Source: Anaerolineales bacterium UBA2200 (GTDB lineage Bacteria > Chloroflexota > Anaerolineae > UBA2200). From it: DNA of 64,000 nt. Position 1 is the first letter of the stretch, and every line of letters begins with the position of its first letter. The notes under the pieces were generated by a model, which was not told the DNA's origin, did not search any database, and saw only the letters and a program-made list of their open reading frames with translations. The position numbers and the translations under genes were made by a program. The stretch is taken from contig DCVA01000036.1 of assembly GCA_002327925.1 (NCBI GenBank), forward strand, positions 76,763 to 140,762, written 5' to 3'. Of this stretch, positions 8,369-17,633 are shown in pieces.

Positions 8369-9253
8369 ATGGTTACACGAAGGCCTCTCCTGCGATTGGC
8401 TTTCACTCTCATTCTGGTGGCCCTCGCCGTGCCCGCGTGTTCGTCGCAGGGCGAGATATTCGATGGTAAACGCGCTTACGAGCACGTCGTGGCGCAGTGC
8501 GCCATCGGGCCCAGACCGGTCGGGTCCGCGGAGGGCAGAAAGACAGCCGAATACATCACCACGACCCTCGAGGACCTGGGCTGGACGGTCGAGCAGCAAG
8601 AGTTCCTCTACCGGGGCGTGGTGGGCCGAAACGTCATCGCCAGCCGCGGGAGCGGCGAGCTGTACCTGCTGGGCGCTCACTACGACACGCGCCCAATCGC
8701 GGACCGGGACCCGACGGACCCGACACAGCCGGTGCCGGGCGCCAACGACGGGGCGAGCGGCGTCGCCGTGCTCCTCGAGCTGGCACGGGCTTTGAACGTG
8801 GACAAAACGGGAGCGGAGGTCTGGCTGGCCTTCTTCGACGCAGAAGACTGCGGCAACATCAACGGCTGGCCCTTCTCGGTGGGGGCCGCCTATATGGCCG
8901 AGCACCTGTCTGTGGAGCCGGTAGCGACTGTGGTGGTGGACATGGTCGGTGACACAGATCAGAAGTTCACGTGGGAAAGCGGCTCAGACGAGACATTGAA
9001 CCGCACTCTGTGGGCAATCGCCGCAGGCCTCGGTTATGAGCACGAGTTTCTGCCCAGGATCGGCTACGCCATTATCGACGACCATGTGCCCTTCCTGCAG
9101 AGGGGCTTCGTGGCGGTGGACGTGATCGACTTTGACTATCCCTACTGGCACACGACTCAGGACACGCCCGACAAGGTCGGTGCCGAGAGCCTGCAACGCA
9201 TCGGACGCGTCCTGGAGAAGTGGCTGGAGGAAGAAATCCCTTCCTCGCACTAG
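8369..9253 (+). CDS. M28-family zinc hydrolase lipoprotein, glutaminyl-cyclase-like
   Basis: Predicted lipid-anchored enzyme. From ATG 8369 the chain starts with a classic lipoprotein signal: basic MVTRRPLLR, a hydrophobic core, then the lipobox AVPAC. The catalytic domain has GAHYDTRPIADRDP, GANDGASGVAVLLEL, FDAEDCG and a late His in YWHTTQDTPDKVG. These are the metal ligands of peptidase family M28, and the spacing resembles the glutaminyl-peptide cyclotransferase branch. In-frame ATGs at 8315 and 8348 would give an unusually long n-region. Activity (aminopeptidase or cyclase) is not determined by sequence. Confidence 0.8.
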   Translation: MVTRRPLLRLAFTLILVALAVPACSSQGEIFDGKRAYEHVVAQCAIGPRPVGSAEGRKTAEYITTTLEDLGWTVEQQEFLYRGVVGRNVIASRGSGELYLLGAHYDTRPIADRDPTDPTQPVPGANDGASGVAVLLELARALNVDKTGAEVWLAFFDAEDCGNINGWPFSVGAAYMAEHLSVEPVATVVVDMVGDTDQKFTWESGSDETLNRTLWAIAAGLGYEHEFLPRIGYAIIDDHVPFLQRGFVAVDVIDFDYPYWHTTQDTPDKVGAESLQRIGRVLEKWLEEEIPSSH

Positions 9254-9283
9254 GACGAGGGCAGGGAACAGGAGCATGCTACT

Positions 9284-10450
9284 TTGAAACTCGCCAAACG
9301 CATCCGTGATCTGCCACCCTATGTGTTCGCAGAAGCAGGGCGGAGACTCGACGAGCTGCGCGCCCGCGGTGTGGATGTGATCAATCTGGGCATAGGAAGT
9401 CCGGACCTGCCGCCACCGAGAGCCATTATCGACGCCCTCTACCAGTCCGCCCTGCGTCCGGACACGCACGGCTACGGCGGCTATTACGGTCTGCCCGCCC
9501 TTCGCCGCGCCATTGTGGACTACTATGGAAGGCGCTTCAGCGTGTCTCTGGATCCGGACAAGGAGGTAGCGGTTCTGATCGGCTCCAAGGAGGGGCTGTT
9601 CAATGCCGCGCTGGCTTTCCTAGATCCCGGAGACGTGGTGCTCATCCCCGATCCTGGATACCCGACCTACGGTCTCGGAGCGCACATGGTCGGTGGAATC
9701 AGCTATCCCCTCCCACTGCGCGAAGACCGTGGCTTTCTGCCCGACCTCGAGACGATTCCAGCCGACGTGGCCGACGCGGCGGGCATCCTCTGGCTCAACT
9801 ACCCGAACAACCCGACCGGCGCTGTGGCTGACCTCGCCTTTCTGGAGCAGGCGGTGTCCTTTGCGCACCACCACGGTCTCTTGCTCTGCTACGACAACCC
9901 GTACTGCGACCTGACCTTCGACGGCTACATCGCTCCCAGCATCCTGCAGATTCCTGGCGCCAGGGATGTTGTCCTGGAGTTCAACTCCCTGTCCAAGACC
10001 TATAACATGGCCGGCTGGCGCGTTGGCATGGCCGTGGGCAGCCCCGAGGCGGTGAGTGCTCTGGCTCGAGTCAAGACCAATATTGACTCAGGGATTTTCC
10101 GGCCCATCCAGGAGGCCGCCATTGCCGCGCTCACCGGAGACCAGTCCTGGTTGAAGGAACGCAACGCCGTCTACCAGACGCGCCGGGACACAGTCATGGA
10201 GTGGCTGCCGGCCGCAGGACTCAGCGCACAGCTGCCGCGAGCGGCGATGTACGTCTGGGCGCGCGTTCCAGCCGGCGAGAGCTCCCAGGGCTACAGCCTG
10301 CGCGTCCTGGAACAAAGCGGCGTTTGGATCACCCCCGGCTCCGCCTTCGGCGAGGCCGGAGAAGGATACGTCCGTATAGCCCTGACCCTGCCGAATGAAC
10401 GGTTGCGTGAGGCAGGCGACAGAATTCGCGCCGCTGGTGGCGCCGCGTAA
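9284..10450 (+). CDS. PLP aminotransferase, LL-diaminopimelate aminotransferase-like
   Basis: Fold-type I class I/II aminotransferase, 388 residues. The N terminus KLAKRIRDLPPYVFAE, the GSKEGLFN and PDPGYPTYG strings, and the PLP lysine K238 in NSLSKTYNMAGWRVG match the DapL/alanine-aminotransferase-like branch that supplies LL-diaminopimelate for lysine and cell wall in several phyla. The start is TTG 9284, with GGAG nine bases before; a nearby ATG is out of frame. DapL assignment is likely but related broad-specificity transaminases look similar. Confidence 0.8.
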   Translation: MKLAKRIRDLPPYVFAEAGRRLDELRARGVDVINLGIGSPDLPPPRAIIDALYQSALRPDTHGYGGYYGLPALRRAIVDYYGRRFSVSLDPDKEVAVLIGSKEGLFNAALAFLDPGDVVLIPDPGYPTYGLGAHMVGGISYPLPLREDRGFLPDLETIPADVADAAGILWLNYPNNPTGAVADLAFLEQAVSFAHHHGLLLCYDNPYCDLTFDGYIAPSILQIPGARDVVLEFNSLSKTYNMAGWRVGMAVGSPEAVSALARVKTNIDSGIFRPIQEAAIAALTGDQSWLKERNAVYQTRRDTVMEWLPAAGLSAQLPRAAMYVWARVPAGESSQGYSLRVLEQSGVWITPGSAFGEAGEGYVRIALTLPNERLREAGDRIRAAGGAA

Positions 10451-10472
10451 GGCCCCACAGGAGGGACGAACC

Positions 10473-11777
10473 ATTCCGAAAAACCTTCAGTCTACCGCGC
10501 CCGAGCCAGAGCGTTTCTACCTGGTGGGTGCCGAAGCCAAAGGGGAGAGGCGAGCCTGGGACCTGGAGGACTCCATGGCGGAGCTGGCCCAGCTCGCAGA
10601 GACCGCGGGAGCTGCCGTAATCGGACAGACCCGGCAGAGGATGGATGGGATCAATCCGGCCACCTACATCGGCAAGGGCAAGGTCGAGGAGCTCAAGCTG
10701 CTGGGAGTGGAGCTGGGCGCTGACGCCTTTGTGTTTGACGACGAGCTGTCGCCGGCCCAGCAGCGTAACCTCGAACGGGCACTGGAAGTGAAAGTGCTGG
10801 ACCGCACCGCGTTGATCCTGGACATCTTCGCCAAGCACGCCCAGACTCGCGAGGGAGCTCTGCAGGTCGAACTGGCTCAGTACGAGTACCGCCTGCCCAG
10901 ACTGACGAAAGCGTGGACCAACCTGGCTCAACAGACCGGGGGCGGCGCCGCAAGAGGCGGAGCGGCTGGCGTTGGCCTGCGCGGACCAGGCGAGACACAG
11001 CTCGAAACGGACCGACGGCTGGTGCGGCACCGCATCACGATGCTCAAGAAGGACCTCGAGCAAGTGCGCAGCCAGCGCGAGCAATACCGCAGCCACAGGC
11101 GTCAGCAGGGAGTGCCGGTCGTTTCGCTGGTCGGCTACACTAACGCCGGCAAGTCCACGTTGCTCAACGCGCTGACGGGGGCCGGGGTGCTGGCCACGGA
11201 CAGGCTTTTTGCCACGCTTGACCCGGTGACCAGGCGCCTGAGCCTGCCCGGCGGCAAAGAGGTTCTGCTGACCGATACGGTCGGCTTCATCCAGAAGCTG
11301 CCGACCCAGCTCGTGGCAGCCTTCCGGGCCACGCTGGAGGAGATCACCCAGGCGGATCTGATCCTCCACGTGGTCGACATAACGCATCCGAATTCCGAGC
11401 AGCAGATTCAGACCGTGGAGCGGGTCCTGGCGGAGATCGGAGCCGGCGGCAAGCCCATGCTCGTGGCGCTGAACAAGGTCGACCTGATCAAGGACCCGCT
11501 GCAGACTCAGCGGCTGGTTGCCGACCACGCAGGCGCAGTGGCCATCTCAGCGCTGCGCTCACGGGGCACAGAGCAGCTACTCTTCCGCATCGAGTCCGCA
11601 CTGGCGGAGCAGATGGTTCCCGTGCGTGCGCGCATTCCGTACGCGGCAAACGAGCTGATCGCCGCTTTTCACCGGCTCGGGGTGGTGATCACAGACCGGG
11701 CCGGCGCAAAGGGGGTCTTGCTCGACGGCAAGGTGCCGCCCGGGCTGCTCAGCCGCCTGGAGCCATATCTTGAGTGA
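10473..11777 (+). CDS. hflX: Ribosome-associated GTPase HflX, probable ATT start
   Basis: GTPase that binds 50S subunits and splits or rescues stalled ribosomes. The HflX N-domain (NPATYIGKGKVEEL, FDDELSPAQQRNLE), the GPGETQLETDRR linker and the G domain (GYTNAGKST, DTVGFIQKLP, NKVD) are all present. No good ATG exists near the domain start: ATG 10395 would overlap the aminotransferase by 56 bases and has no ribosome site. AGGAGGG lies eight bases before an ATT at 10473, and starting there gives an N terminus of normal length. Length 434 residues with ATT. Confidence 0.9.
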   Translation: MPKNLQSTAPEPERFYLVGAEAKGERRAWDLEDSMAELAQLAETAGAAVIGQTRQRMDGINPATYIGKGKVEELKLLGVELGADAFVFDDELSPAQQRNLERALEVKVLDRTALILDIFAKHAQTREGALQVELAQYEYRLPRLTKAWTNLAQQTGGGAARGGAAGVGLRGPGETQLETDRRLVRHRITMLKKDLEQVRSQREQYRSHRRQQGVPVVSLVGYTNAGKSTLLNALTGAGVLATDRLFATLDPVTRRLSLPGGKEVLLTDTVGFIQKLPTQLVAAFRATLEEITQADLILHVVDITHPNSEQQIQTVERVLAEIGAGGKPMLVALNKVDLIKDPLQTQRLVADHAGAVAISALRSRGTEQLLFRIESALAEQMVPVRARIPYAANELIAAFHRLGVVITDRAGAKGVLLDGKVPPGLLSRLEPYLE

Positions 11778-11807
11778 GTTCGGCCAGGAAGAGGAGGTTG
11801 CCACGCC

Positions 11808-13544
11808 ATGAGGGAATTCCGCGGAATCGCGGCATCAGACGGAATCGCGCTGGGTCCTGCCTTCGTGTATTCCTTCCAGGAGAAGCAACAGTACCGGCGC
11901 GTGTGCGCCGCTGAGGAAACCGCCAACGAGCTGGCTCGCATGGAGCGGGCCCTGTCCGTGGCCCACGAGCAGCTCCAGCGGATTTACGAGAAGGCCAGCG
12001 CTGAAGCAGGCGAAGGCACAGCCGCGATATTCCTGGCTCACCAGGAGTTCCTAGAAGACCCCTCCTTGCTTGAAGAGGCACAGAAACTGATCCGGGAGAC
12101 CTGCGCGACGGCCGAGGCAGCCGTCACGGAAGGTTTCGAGTACTATGCCGGGCAGTTGGAGGCGATGGAGGACGACTATCTCCGCGAACGGGCCGGCGAC
12201 CTGCGAGACGTCAGTCGCCGCGTGCTGCAAATTCTGACCGGCACCCAGGACGTGGACTCCCTGGCCAACCTGACCCAACCGGTGATCGTGGTGGCCCGCG
12301 ACCTCACTCCATCCGACACGGCCCAGATGGACAAGAAGATGGTGCGGGGTTTCTGCACAGCGGCGGGAGGATTCACCTCGCACACGGCCATCATCGCGCG
12401 CATTCTCGGGATTCCGGCCGTCGTCGGTGCAGGGGAATCCCTGCTCGAGATCACCGCGGGAACACAGCTCATCGTCGACGGACGTGGCGGGCAGGTCATC
12501 GCCGCGCCGGATGAAACCACGGCTGAGAGGTTCGCCTCACTTCGCCGGTCGCATGACGAGGAGCAGAACCGGCTCAAGGCGCTGGCAACCAGGCCAGGGC
12601 AGACCAGGGATGGCCGCCGCGTACAGGTCGTGGCCAACATTGCCGACGCATCTTCGGCTGAGGCGGCTCTGGATTTGGGCGCGGAGGGAGTGGGACTGTA
12701 TCGCACCGAGTACCTCTACCTCAACCGGCAGAGCGTCCCCACGGAAGCAGAGCAGTACCGCGACTATAACGCTGTTACGAACGTGCTTGGAGATCGGCCG
12801 CTGCTCATCCGCACTCTGGACATCGGTGGGGACAAACAGCTGCCGTACGTGGACTTTGGGCACGAGCTGAATCCCTTCCTGGGCTGGCGCGCCATTCGGC
12901 TCTGCCTGGACAGCCCGCAGCTCTTTGAGCCGCAGCTTCGCGCCATTCTGCGTGCCAGCGCGGAGAGGAACGTGCAGATCATGTTCCCCATGATCGCCAC
13001 CCTGGCTGAGGTGAGACGGGCCAAAGAGGTCTTGAAAAAGGTACAGCGCCAGCTCGCCGACGAGCACGTCGCCTTTGATGCCGGCACCCCGATAGGAATC
13101 ATGGTCGAGATCCCCTCGGCGGCGTTGGCCGCGGATCTCATCGCACCCGAAGTCGACTTCTTCAGCATCGGCACGAACGACCTGATCCAGTACACCTTGG
13201 CCTGCGACAGAGGCAACGAGAAGGTCGCCCATCTCTACGACCCGCTGCACCCGGCCATTCTCCGGCTGATCAAGGGGGTCATCGATGCCGCTCATCGCGC
13301 CGGCAAGTGGGTGGGCATGTGCGGAGAGATGGCAGGGGATCCAGAAGCGATCCCGCTGCTTTTGGGCCTGGGCCTCGACGAGTTCAGTATGAACGCACCG
13401 GCCATCCCGGCGGCCAAGGAACTCATCCGCTCGCTCACGTTCGAACAGGCACAACAGATCTCGATTGAGGCTCTTGCCAAGCCGAGCGCCGAAGAAATCC
13501 GGGGCTACCTGCGGAGTCTCGGCCTTGCCAACCAGCGCACCTAG
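11808..13544 (+). CDS. ptsI: Phosphoenolpyruvate--protein phosphotransferase (enzyme I)
   Basis: Transfers phosphate from PEP to HPr, the first step of PTS sugar uptake or regulation. The 578 residues are the full EI length: N-terminal HPr-binding helical part, phosphohistidine H192 in GGFTSHTAIIAR, the PEP-binding barrel with GLYRTEYLY, MFPMIATLAEV, GTNDLIQYTLACDR and the C-terminal CGEMAGD. GAGGAGG precedes ATG 11808. No HPr or enzyme II gene is in the window, so the partner must be elsewhere. Confidence 0.94.
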   Translation: MREFRGIAASDGIALGPAFVYSFQEKQQYRRVCAAEETANELARMERALSVAHEQLQRIYEKASAEAGEGTAAIFLAHQEFLEDPSLLEEAQKLIRETCATAEAAVTEGFEYYAGQLEAMEDDYLRERAGDLRDVSRRVLQILTGTQDVDSLANLTQPVIVVARDLTPSDTAQMDKKMVRGFCTAAGGFTSHTAIIARILGIPAVVGAGESLLEITAGTQLIVDGRGGQVIAAPDETTAERFASLRRSHDEEQNRLKALATRPGQTRDGRRVQVVANIADASSAEAALDLGAEGVGLYRTEYLYLNRQSVPTEAEQYRDYNAVTNVLGDRPLLIRTLDIGGDKQLPYVDFGHELNPFLGWRAIRLCLDSPQLFEPQLRAILRASAERNVQIMFPMIATLAEVRRAKEVLKKVQRQLADEHVAFDAGTPIGIMVEIPSAALAADLIAPEVDFFSIGTNDLIQYTLACDRGNEKVAHLYDPLHPAILRLIKGVIDAAHRAGKWVGMCGEMAGDPEAIPLLLGLGLDEFSMNAPAIPAAKELIRSLTFEQAQQISIEALAKPSAEEIRGYLRSLGLANQRT

Positions 13545-14020
13545 GAATCCTCTTCCTGATGCCATAATACGGCCCGCTCGGGACATGCGTCGTGCGCTGC
13601 CATGACATAACCCGCAGGCGTGCCGTCGCATTCGCACAAGCGTCCTGACCCGTCCAACCTCCCCCCGCGCCGCAACCCAGACCATCTCACGGACCGCGAC
13701 GGCACCACCGTTGCACATCCGGGTGCTGGACGTCCACCTCAGCGGTACACAGGGCCGCGCCATGCCAGCCGTGTCCAACGGAGCTTGACAAACGGCCTAC
13801 GAACTTCGCACTATGCTCCTTATGTAGTATACACATGGCAGAAGCCCCTGGCACGCGGCCGCAGTAGCCCGACTTGAGCCTTCTCCGGACTGGCTCGGCA
13901 TGCAATCCGAGGCGCACATCATCAAGTCCGCGAGTCGTCGTGCTGAATCGAGATCGAGTCCACCCGCGCTCGCAATGGCCTAACACGCCAGCCAGTCTCT
14001 CGCCGGCGCCCGGAAGGAGT
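13545..14020 (+). other. Intergenic stretch without a convincing gene
   Basis: About 475 bases between ptsI and the first S41 protease gene. No reading frame has a credible product. A TTGACA (13785-13790) and the near-palindromic segment ATGTAGTATACACAT (13822-13836) precede an ATG at 13835 that runs only ten codons, which may be the remains of a lost gene. No tRNA or conserved RNA was recognised. Confidence 0.4.
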
Positions 14021-14049
14021 TTGGCACACCCGGACCCGTGTGCTACAAT
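14021..14049 (+). promoter_or_regulatory. Promoter of the first S41 protease gene
   Basis: TTGGCA (14021-14026), 17 bases, TACAAT (14044-14049). The predicted start near 14056 excludes the in-frame ATG at 14038 and leaves ATG 14083 as the start codon. Confidence 0.65.
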
Positions 14050-14082
14050 GCGCCGGTGCGAAACCAGTGCATTGATCAGCTT

Positions 14083-15351
14083 ATGTCAACACAGTCCTGT
14101 GCCTCCCTTCCACCGCGAGGTCGAGCAGGCCGCGCCGTGCTTTTGCTACTGATGAGCGCGCTGCTCGCCACGGCGTGCCTGGCTTCCGGTTTCACCGTGG
14201 GCGGCGGCAGGTGGACGCCGCACGGCGATGCCTTGGGGGGCACTCCGGCGGACCAGGCCAGCCGCTTTCGAGTGTTCTGGCAGGCGTGGCACGTGGTGGA
14301 AGGTCAGTTCTACGCGACGGATCCACTGGATCCCCAACAGATGACCTACGGTGCCATCGCTGGCTTACTGGCGGCGCTGGGGGATCCCTACGCCGGATTC
14401 TCGAACCCGCCCGCACACCGCCTGGAGAACGATTCCTTCAGCGGAGACTTCGGCGGGATAGGTGCATCGCTGGCCATCGACAACGGCATCGTCGCGCTGA
14501 GCACGGTGCATCCACTGTCCCCGGCCGAAGCGGCCGGCTTGCGGTCTGGGGACCGTCTGCTGGCCGTGGATGGAATCGCCCTCCAGACTACTTCCCTCGA
14601 CGAGCTCGCTCTGGCCATCCGGGGCTCACCGGGATCGACGGTGCGGCTGGACGTTCAGCGCCAAGGACAACCGCTCACCTTCGGCGTGGTGCGAGCGACC
14701 GTCGAGCTCCCCAGTGTTTGGTGGCAAGCACTGGCGTCTGGCCTGGGCTACATACGAATCGAGCGCTTTAGCGGCCGCACCCCCGCGGAGGTAGGCCTGG
14801 CTCTGAACGAACTGCAGACAGCCGGGGCAAAGGCTCTGCTGCTGGATCTGAGAGACAACGCGGGCGGTCTGGCAGCTACTGCATCCGGCGTGCTGGCTCA
14901 GTTACTCGATGGCGGAATTGCCTACCGCGAGATGTCAAGGGACGGACAGGAACAGCGTATTGCCATCCCCTTCGGCGTGGTCCGTGCGTCGACTCTGCCT
15001 CTCGCCGTCCTGGTGAACCATGGCACGGCCAGCGCCGCAGAGATCGTGGCGGCGGCCGTCCAGGACCATGGCAGGGGCCCGCTCGTTGGAGAGCACACCT
15101 ACGGCAAGGGCTCAGTACAGATCCTACACACCCTGAGCGATGGCTCCAGCATCCGCATCACCACGACGCGATGGCTGACCCCCTCCGGATCCCCGATCGA
15201 AGGAGTAGGATTACTGCCGGACATTGTAACCGCCCCCGATCAGGACGCGGTCGCGCAGGGTTGCCTGTACCTGGCTCAAAGCGCAGGGACGCGGCTGGAC
15301 TGCACAGGGCAGTTGACGCCTAACGAAGAAACTGGAAAGGTGCTGGTGTAG
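14083..15351 (+). CDS. S41 family C-terminal processing protease-like protein
   Basis: Exported serine protease of the CtpA/Tsp family, about 422 residues. A hydrophobic segment ending in LLATAC gives a signal peptide and weak lipobox. A short helical region, a PDZ domain (about 120-200; GIGASLAIDNGIVA, GDRLLAVDGIAL) and the catalytic core follow. The core keeps the Ser and Lys of the S41 dyad in GTASAAEIVAAAVQD and YGKGSVQ. The neighbour is a paralogue six bases downstream. Substrates are unknown; roles in envelope protein turnover are typical. Confidence 0.85.
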   Translation: MSTQSCASLPPRGRAGRAVLLLLMSALLATACLASGFTVGGGRWTPHGDALGGTPADQASRFRVFWQAWHVVEGQFYATDPLDPQQMTYGAIAGLLAALGDPYAGFSNPPAHRLENDSFSGDFGGIGASLAIDNGIVALSTVHPLSPAEAAGLRSGDRLLAVDGIALQTTSLDELALAIRGSPGSTVRLDVQRQGQPLTFGVVRATVELPSVWWQALASGLGYIRIERFSGRTPAEVGLALNELQTAGAKALLLDLRDNAGGLAATASGVLAQLLDGGIAYREMSRDGQEQRIAIPFGVVRASTLPLAVLVNHGTASAAEIVAAAVQDHGRGPLVGEHTYGKGSVQILHTLSDGSSIRITTTRWLTPSGSPIEGVGLLPDIVTAPDQDAVAQGCLYLAQSAGTRLDCTGQLTPNEETGKVLV

Positions 15352-15357
15352 TCATTT

Positions 15358-16560
15358 ATGTCTAGCGTACAGAAGTGGGTGCTGATTCCCCTCCTCGTTC
15401 TCTTGATGTGCCTGGCCACTTTCGCAGCCGGCTTCGGTGTGGGCCATTACCTCCTGCCGTCCGGTCAGGTCGCGGCCGAACAGACGGCTGCGGAACATGA
15501 AGAGCAGTTCGCCGTCTTCTGGGAGGCCTGGCGCGTGGTCGAGGAAGAGTTCTATACGGACCAGCCCCTGGATTACCAGGCGCTCACCTACGGCGCCGCT
15601 CGCGGAATGGTGCAGTCGCTGGGCGATCCTCACACGACCTTCCTGACCCCCGATCAGGCCGACATGTTCTCTCAGGACCTTGAGGGATCGTTTGGCGGCG
15701 TCGGCGTGACCATCAGCCCAACGGACGATGGCTACGTGCAGGTCGTCAAACTGATCGCCGGAGGGCCAGCGGAGAAGACGATCCTCCAGCCAGGAGATGT
15801 GATCCTAGCAGTGAACGGGACATCGATCCACGGAATGGATCAGAACGAGGCCATCGCCTTGATTCGTGGCGAGATCGGCACGGAGGTCAAGCTGCTCGTG
15901 CGGCACAACGATGAGCAAGTAGAGCTGACCATCACTCGGGCGCAGATCACCATTCCAACCACCGAGCGAGACCTGCTGGACGGCAACATCGCCTACCTGA
16001 GCCTCGCCGAGTTCAATGCCAGAGCCACCGCTCTGGTACAGGCCGATCTCCAGGAGCTCCTCAAGAGCAAACCCATCGGCCTGATTCTGGACTTGAGGGG
16101 CAACCCCGGAGGCTATCTGCACATCGTGGAGCAGATCGGAGACGAGTTCTTGGGCGAAGGACCGTTTGTGATCGAGCGCAGTTCGACAGGCGACGAAAGC
16201 CGGCGCAGCACAACGTCCCGGGGATCCGCCGAGGAGATTTCCCTCGTCGTCCTGGTGGACGGCGGCAGTGCCAGCGCTTCCGAGATCCTCGCCGGTGCCG
16301 TGCAGGACCGCCGCCGGGGCGCGGTGATCGGAGAGCAAACCTACGGTAAGGGCTCTGTTCAGGTCACGGAAAGACTGAGCGATGGCTCCGCAGTGACCGT
16401 GACCATCCGCAAGTGGTTCACCCCTTCGGACCGCGCCATCGACGGCCAGGGCCTGACGCCCGACATCATCGTGGAGTTCAGCCAGGAAGATGTGCAGGCA
16501 GGGCGCGACCCTCAGCTGGAACGCGCTGTGTCGTACCTGCTGGAGACAAGAGACCAGTGA
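15358..16560 (+). CDS. S41 family C-terminal processing protease (CtpA-like)
   Basis: Membrane-anchored processing protease of 400 residues, paralogue of the preceding gene. One N-terminal hydrophobic segment (about 8-28) lacks a lipobox, followed by a PDZ domain (GGVGVTISPTDDGY, GDVILAVNGTSI) and the S41 core with the nucleophile in GSASASEILAGAVQD and the lysine in YGKGSVQV. The adjacent pair suggests duplication, with one soluble or lipid-linked copy and one transmembrane copy. The stop overlaps the smpB GTG start (GTGA). Confidence 0.9.
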   Translation: MSSVQKWVLIPLLVLLMCLATFAAGFGVGHYLLPSGQVAAEQTAAEHEEQFAVFWEAWRVVEEEFYTDQPLDYQALTYGAARGMVQSLGDPHTTFLTPDQADMFSQDLEGSFGGVGVTISPTDDGYVQVVKLIAGGPAEKTILQPGDVILAVNGTSIHGMDQNEAIALIRGEIGTEVKLLVRHNDEQVELTITRAQITIPTTERDLLDGNIAYLSLAEFNARATALVQADLQELLKSKPIGLILDLRGNPGGYLHIVEQIGDEFLGEGPFVIERSSTGDESRRSTTSRGSAEEISLVVLVDGGSASASEILAGAVQDRRRGAVIGEQTYGKGSVQVTERLSDGSAVTVTIRKWFTPSDRAIDGQGLTPDIIVEFSQEDVQAGRDPQLERAVSYLLETRDQ

Positions 16561-17018
16561 GCGAGAGCCGGTTGCTGGCATCGAACCGCAAAGCCTACCA
16601 TGACTACTTCCTCGACGACCTGCAGGAAGCGGGCATCGTCCTCACCGGCACAGAAATCAAGTCGGTGCGCGAAGGGAGAATGAACCTTCGTGACAGCTAT
16701 GTGCAAATCCGCGGCGGCCAGGCATGGCTGATGAACGTGCACATTTCGCCCTACTCGCAGGGGAATCGCGCCAACCCGGACCCGAGGCGAGACCGCAAGT
16801 TGTTGCTGCACAAACGAGAGATCCGGCGATTGCAGGCAGCAGTTCAAGAGAAGGGCCTGACCATCGTGCCTCTGCGCGTATACCTCAAGAACAACCGCGC
16901 CAAGGTGGAGATCGCTCTTGCTCGCGGCAAGAAACTTTATGACAAGCGAGAGGCCATGGCCAGGCGCGATTCGGAGCGTCAGGTCCAGGCCGTGCTGAAG
17001 GGCCAACGCAACGAGTGA
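16557..17018 (+). CDS. smpB: SsrA-binding protein SmpB
   Basis: tmRNA partner in trans-translation. The 153-residue product has the usual OB-like barrel: NRKAYHDYFLDDLQEAGIVL, GTEIKSVREGR, NLRDSYVQI, the HISPYSQGN loop, and the basic tail GKKLYDKREA, which folds in the decoding centre. GTG 16557 is the start, overlapping the previous stop; longer frames run into the protease gene. The tmRNA gene lies 70 bases downstream, a common and functionally fitting order. Confidence 0.95.
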   Translation: MSESRLLASNRKAYHDYFLDDLQEAGIVLTGTEIKSVREGRMNLRDSYVQIRGGQAWLMNVHISPYSQGNRANPDPRRDRKLLLHKREIRRLQAAVQEKGLTIVPLRVYLKNNRAKVEIALARGKKLYDKREAMARRDSERQVQAVLKGQRNE

Positions 17019-17050
17019 GTGTGTTGGCATTCCTACGGGGATTGCCTGAT

Positions 17051-17079
17051 TTGCCAAAAGTGCCCACAGACGCTACAAT
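17051..17079 (+). promoter_or_regulatory. tmRNA promoter
   Basis: TTGCCA (17051-17056), 17 bases, TACAAT (17074-17079). The mature 5' end of the tmRNA (17089) lies ten bases after the -10 box, so little or no 5' processing is needed. Confidence 0.7.
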
Positions 17080-17088
17080 GTGCTCGCT

Positions 17089-17498
17089 GGGGATGACAGG
17101 TCTCGACGGGGAGGGCTGACTCCGGACTGCAAGCTGAGGTGCCTCCACCTCGTTAAACAGGGGCCAAGATCAAGTGCCAATACAGCACGAACACCGGCGT
17201 ATGCTTACGCCATGGCCGCCTAACGCGACCATAGCCTAGCAAAAGCCCTGGTCGCTTAGAGCGGCCACGTCCACTCTGGACTCGCTTCGGTGGTTCAGAA
17301 CTGGGCGTCATCATAGCCGAAGTGCGGCTGCCTCCACGCCGATAAAGGCAGCCAAAGCCCCCTCGAAAGAGGGGATCTGCTGGCTCCCTCCAACTCAGTC
17401 GGTTGAGGTGGAACGGAGTGAGATCAAATAGCCGACTATGCTTGTAGTACGTCTTGAGCCGAACTCTTCGGACGCGGGTTCGATTCCCGCCATCTCCA
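17089..17498 (+). ncRNA. ssrA: Transfer-messenger RNA (tmRNA)
   Basis: The 5' end GGGGATG pairs with CATCTCC (17491-17497) as a seven-pair acceptor stem with discriminator A and no encoded CCA. The conserved GGTCTCGACGGGG block follows the 5' end, and the T-arm GCGGGTTCGATTCCCGC lies near the 3' end. The tag frame starts at GCC 17176 and ends at TAA 17221, encoding ANTARTPAYAYAMAA. The final residues AMAA differ from the common LAA end. Pseudoknot regions are visible as GC-rich inverted repeats between 17230 and 17420. About 410 nt, one-piece type. Confidence 0.95.
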
Positions 17499-17508
17499 CT
17501 CCGTTCGC

Positions 17509-17555
17509 AGAGAGCCGCGAGCCGCGCTCGTTGAAGCGCGCGTGTCGGGCTCTCT
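17509..17555 (+). terminator. Probable terminator after tmRNA
   Basis: AGAGAGCC (17509-17516) pairs exactly with GGCTCTCT (17548-17555); a further GCGC pairing lies inside the loop, and a T-rich stretch follows. Confidence 0.5.
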
Positions 17556-17633
17556 TTCGCTTGACGGGCCTGGAAGGGCCTCACTCAACTGTCTGGAGGC
17601 CTTACATTTCGCACGCGACTGGAGGGCGGAAAA

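Noticed and set aside
10395..10473. ATG 10395 as the hflX start
   Set aside because: It lies within the aminotransferase gene, lacks a ribosome site, and adds residues not found in HflX proteins; the ATT with AGGAGGG fits better.
13835..13867. Short frame after the promoter-like segment at 13785-13836
   Set aside because: Only ten codons; treated as possible remains of a lost gene, not as a gene.
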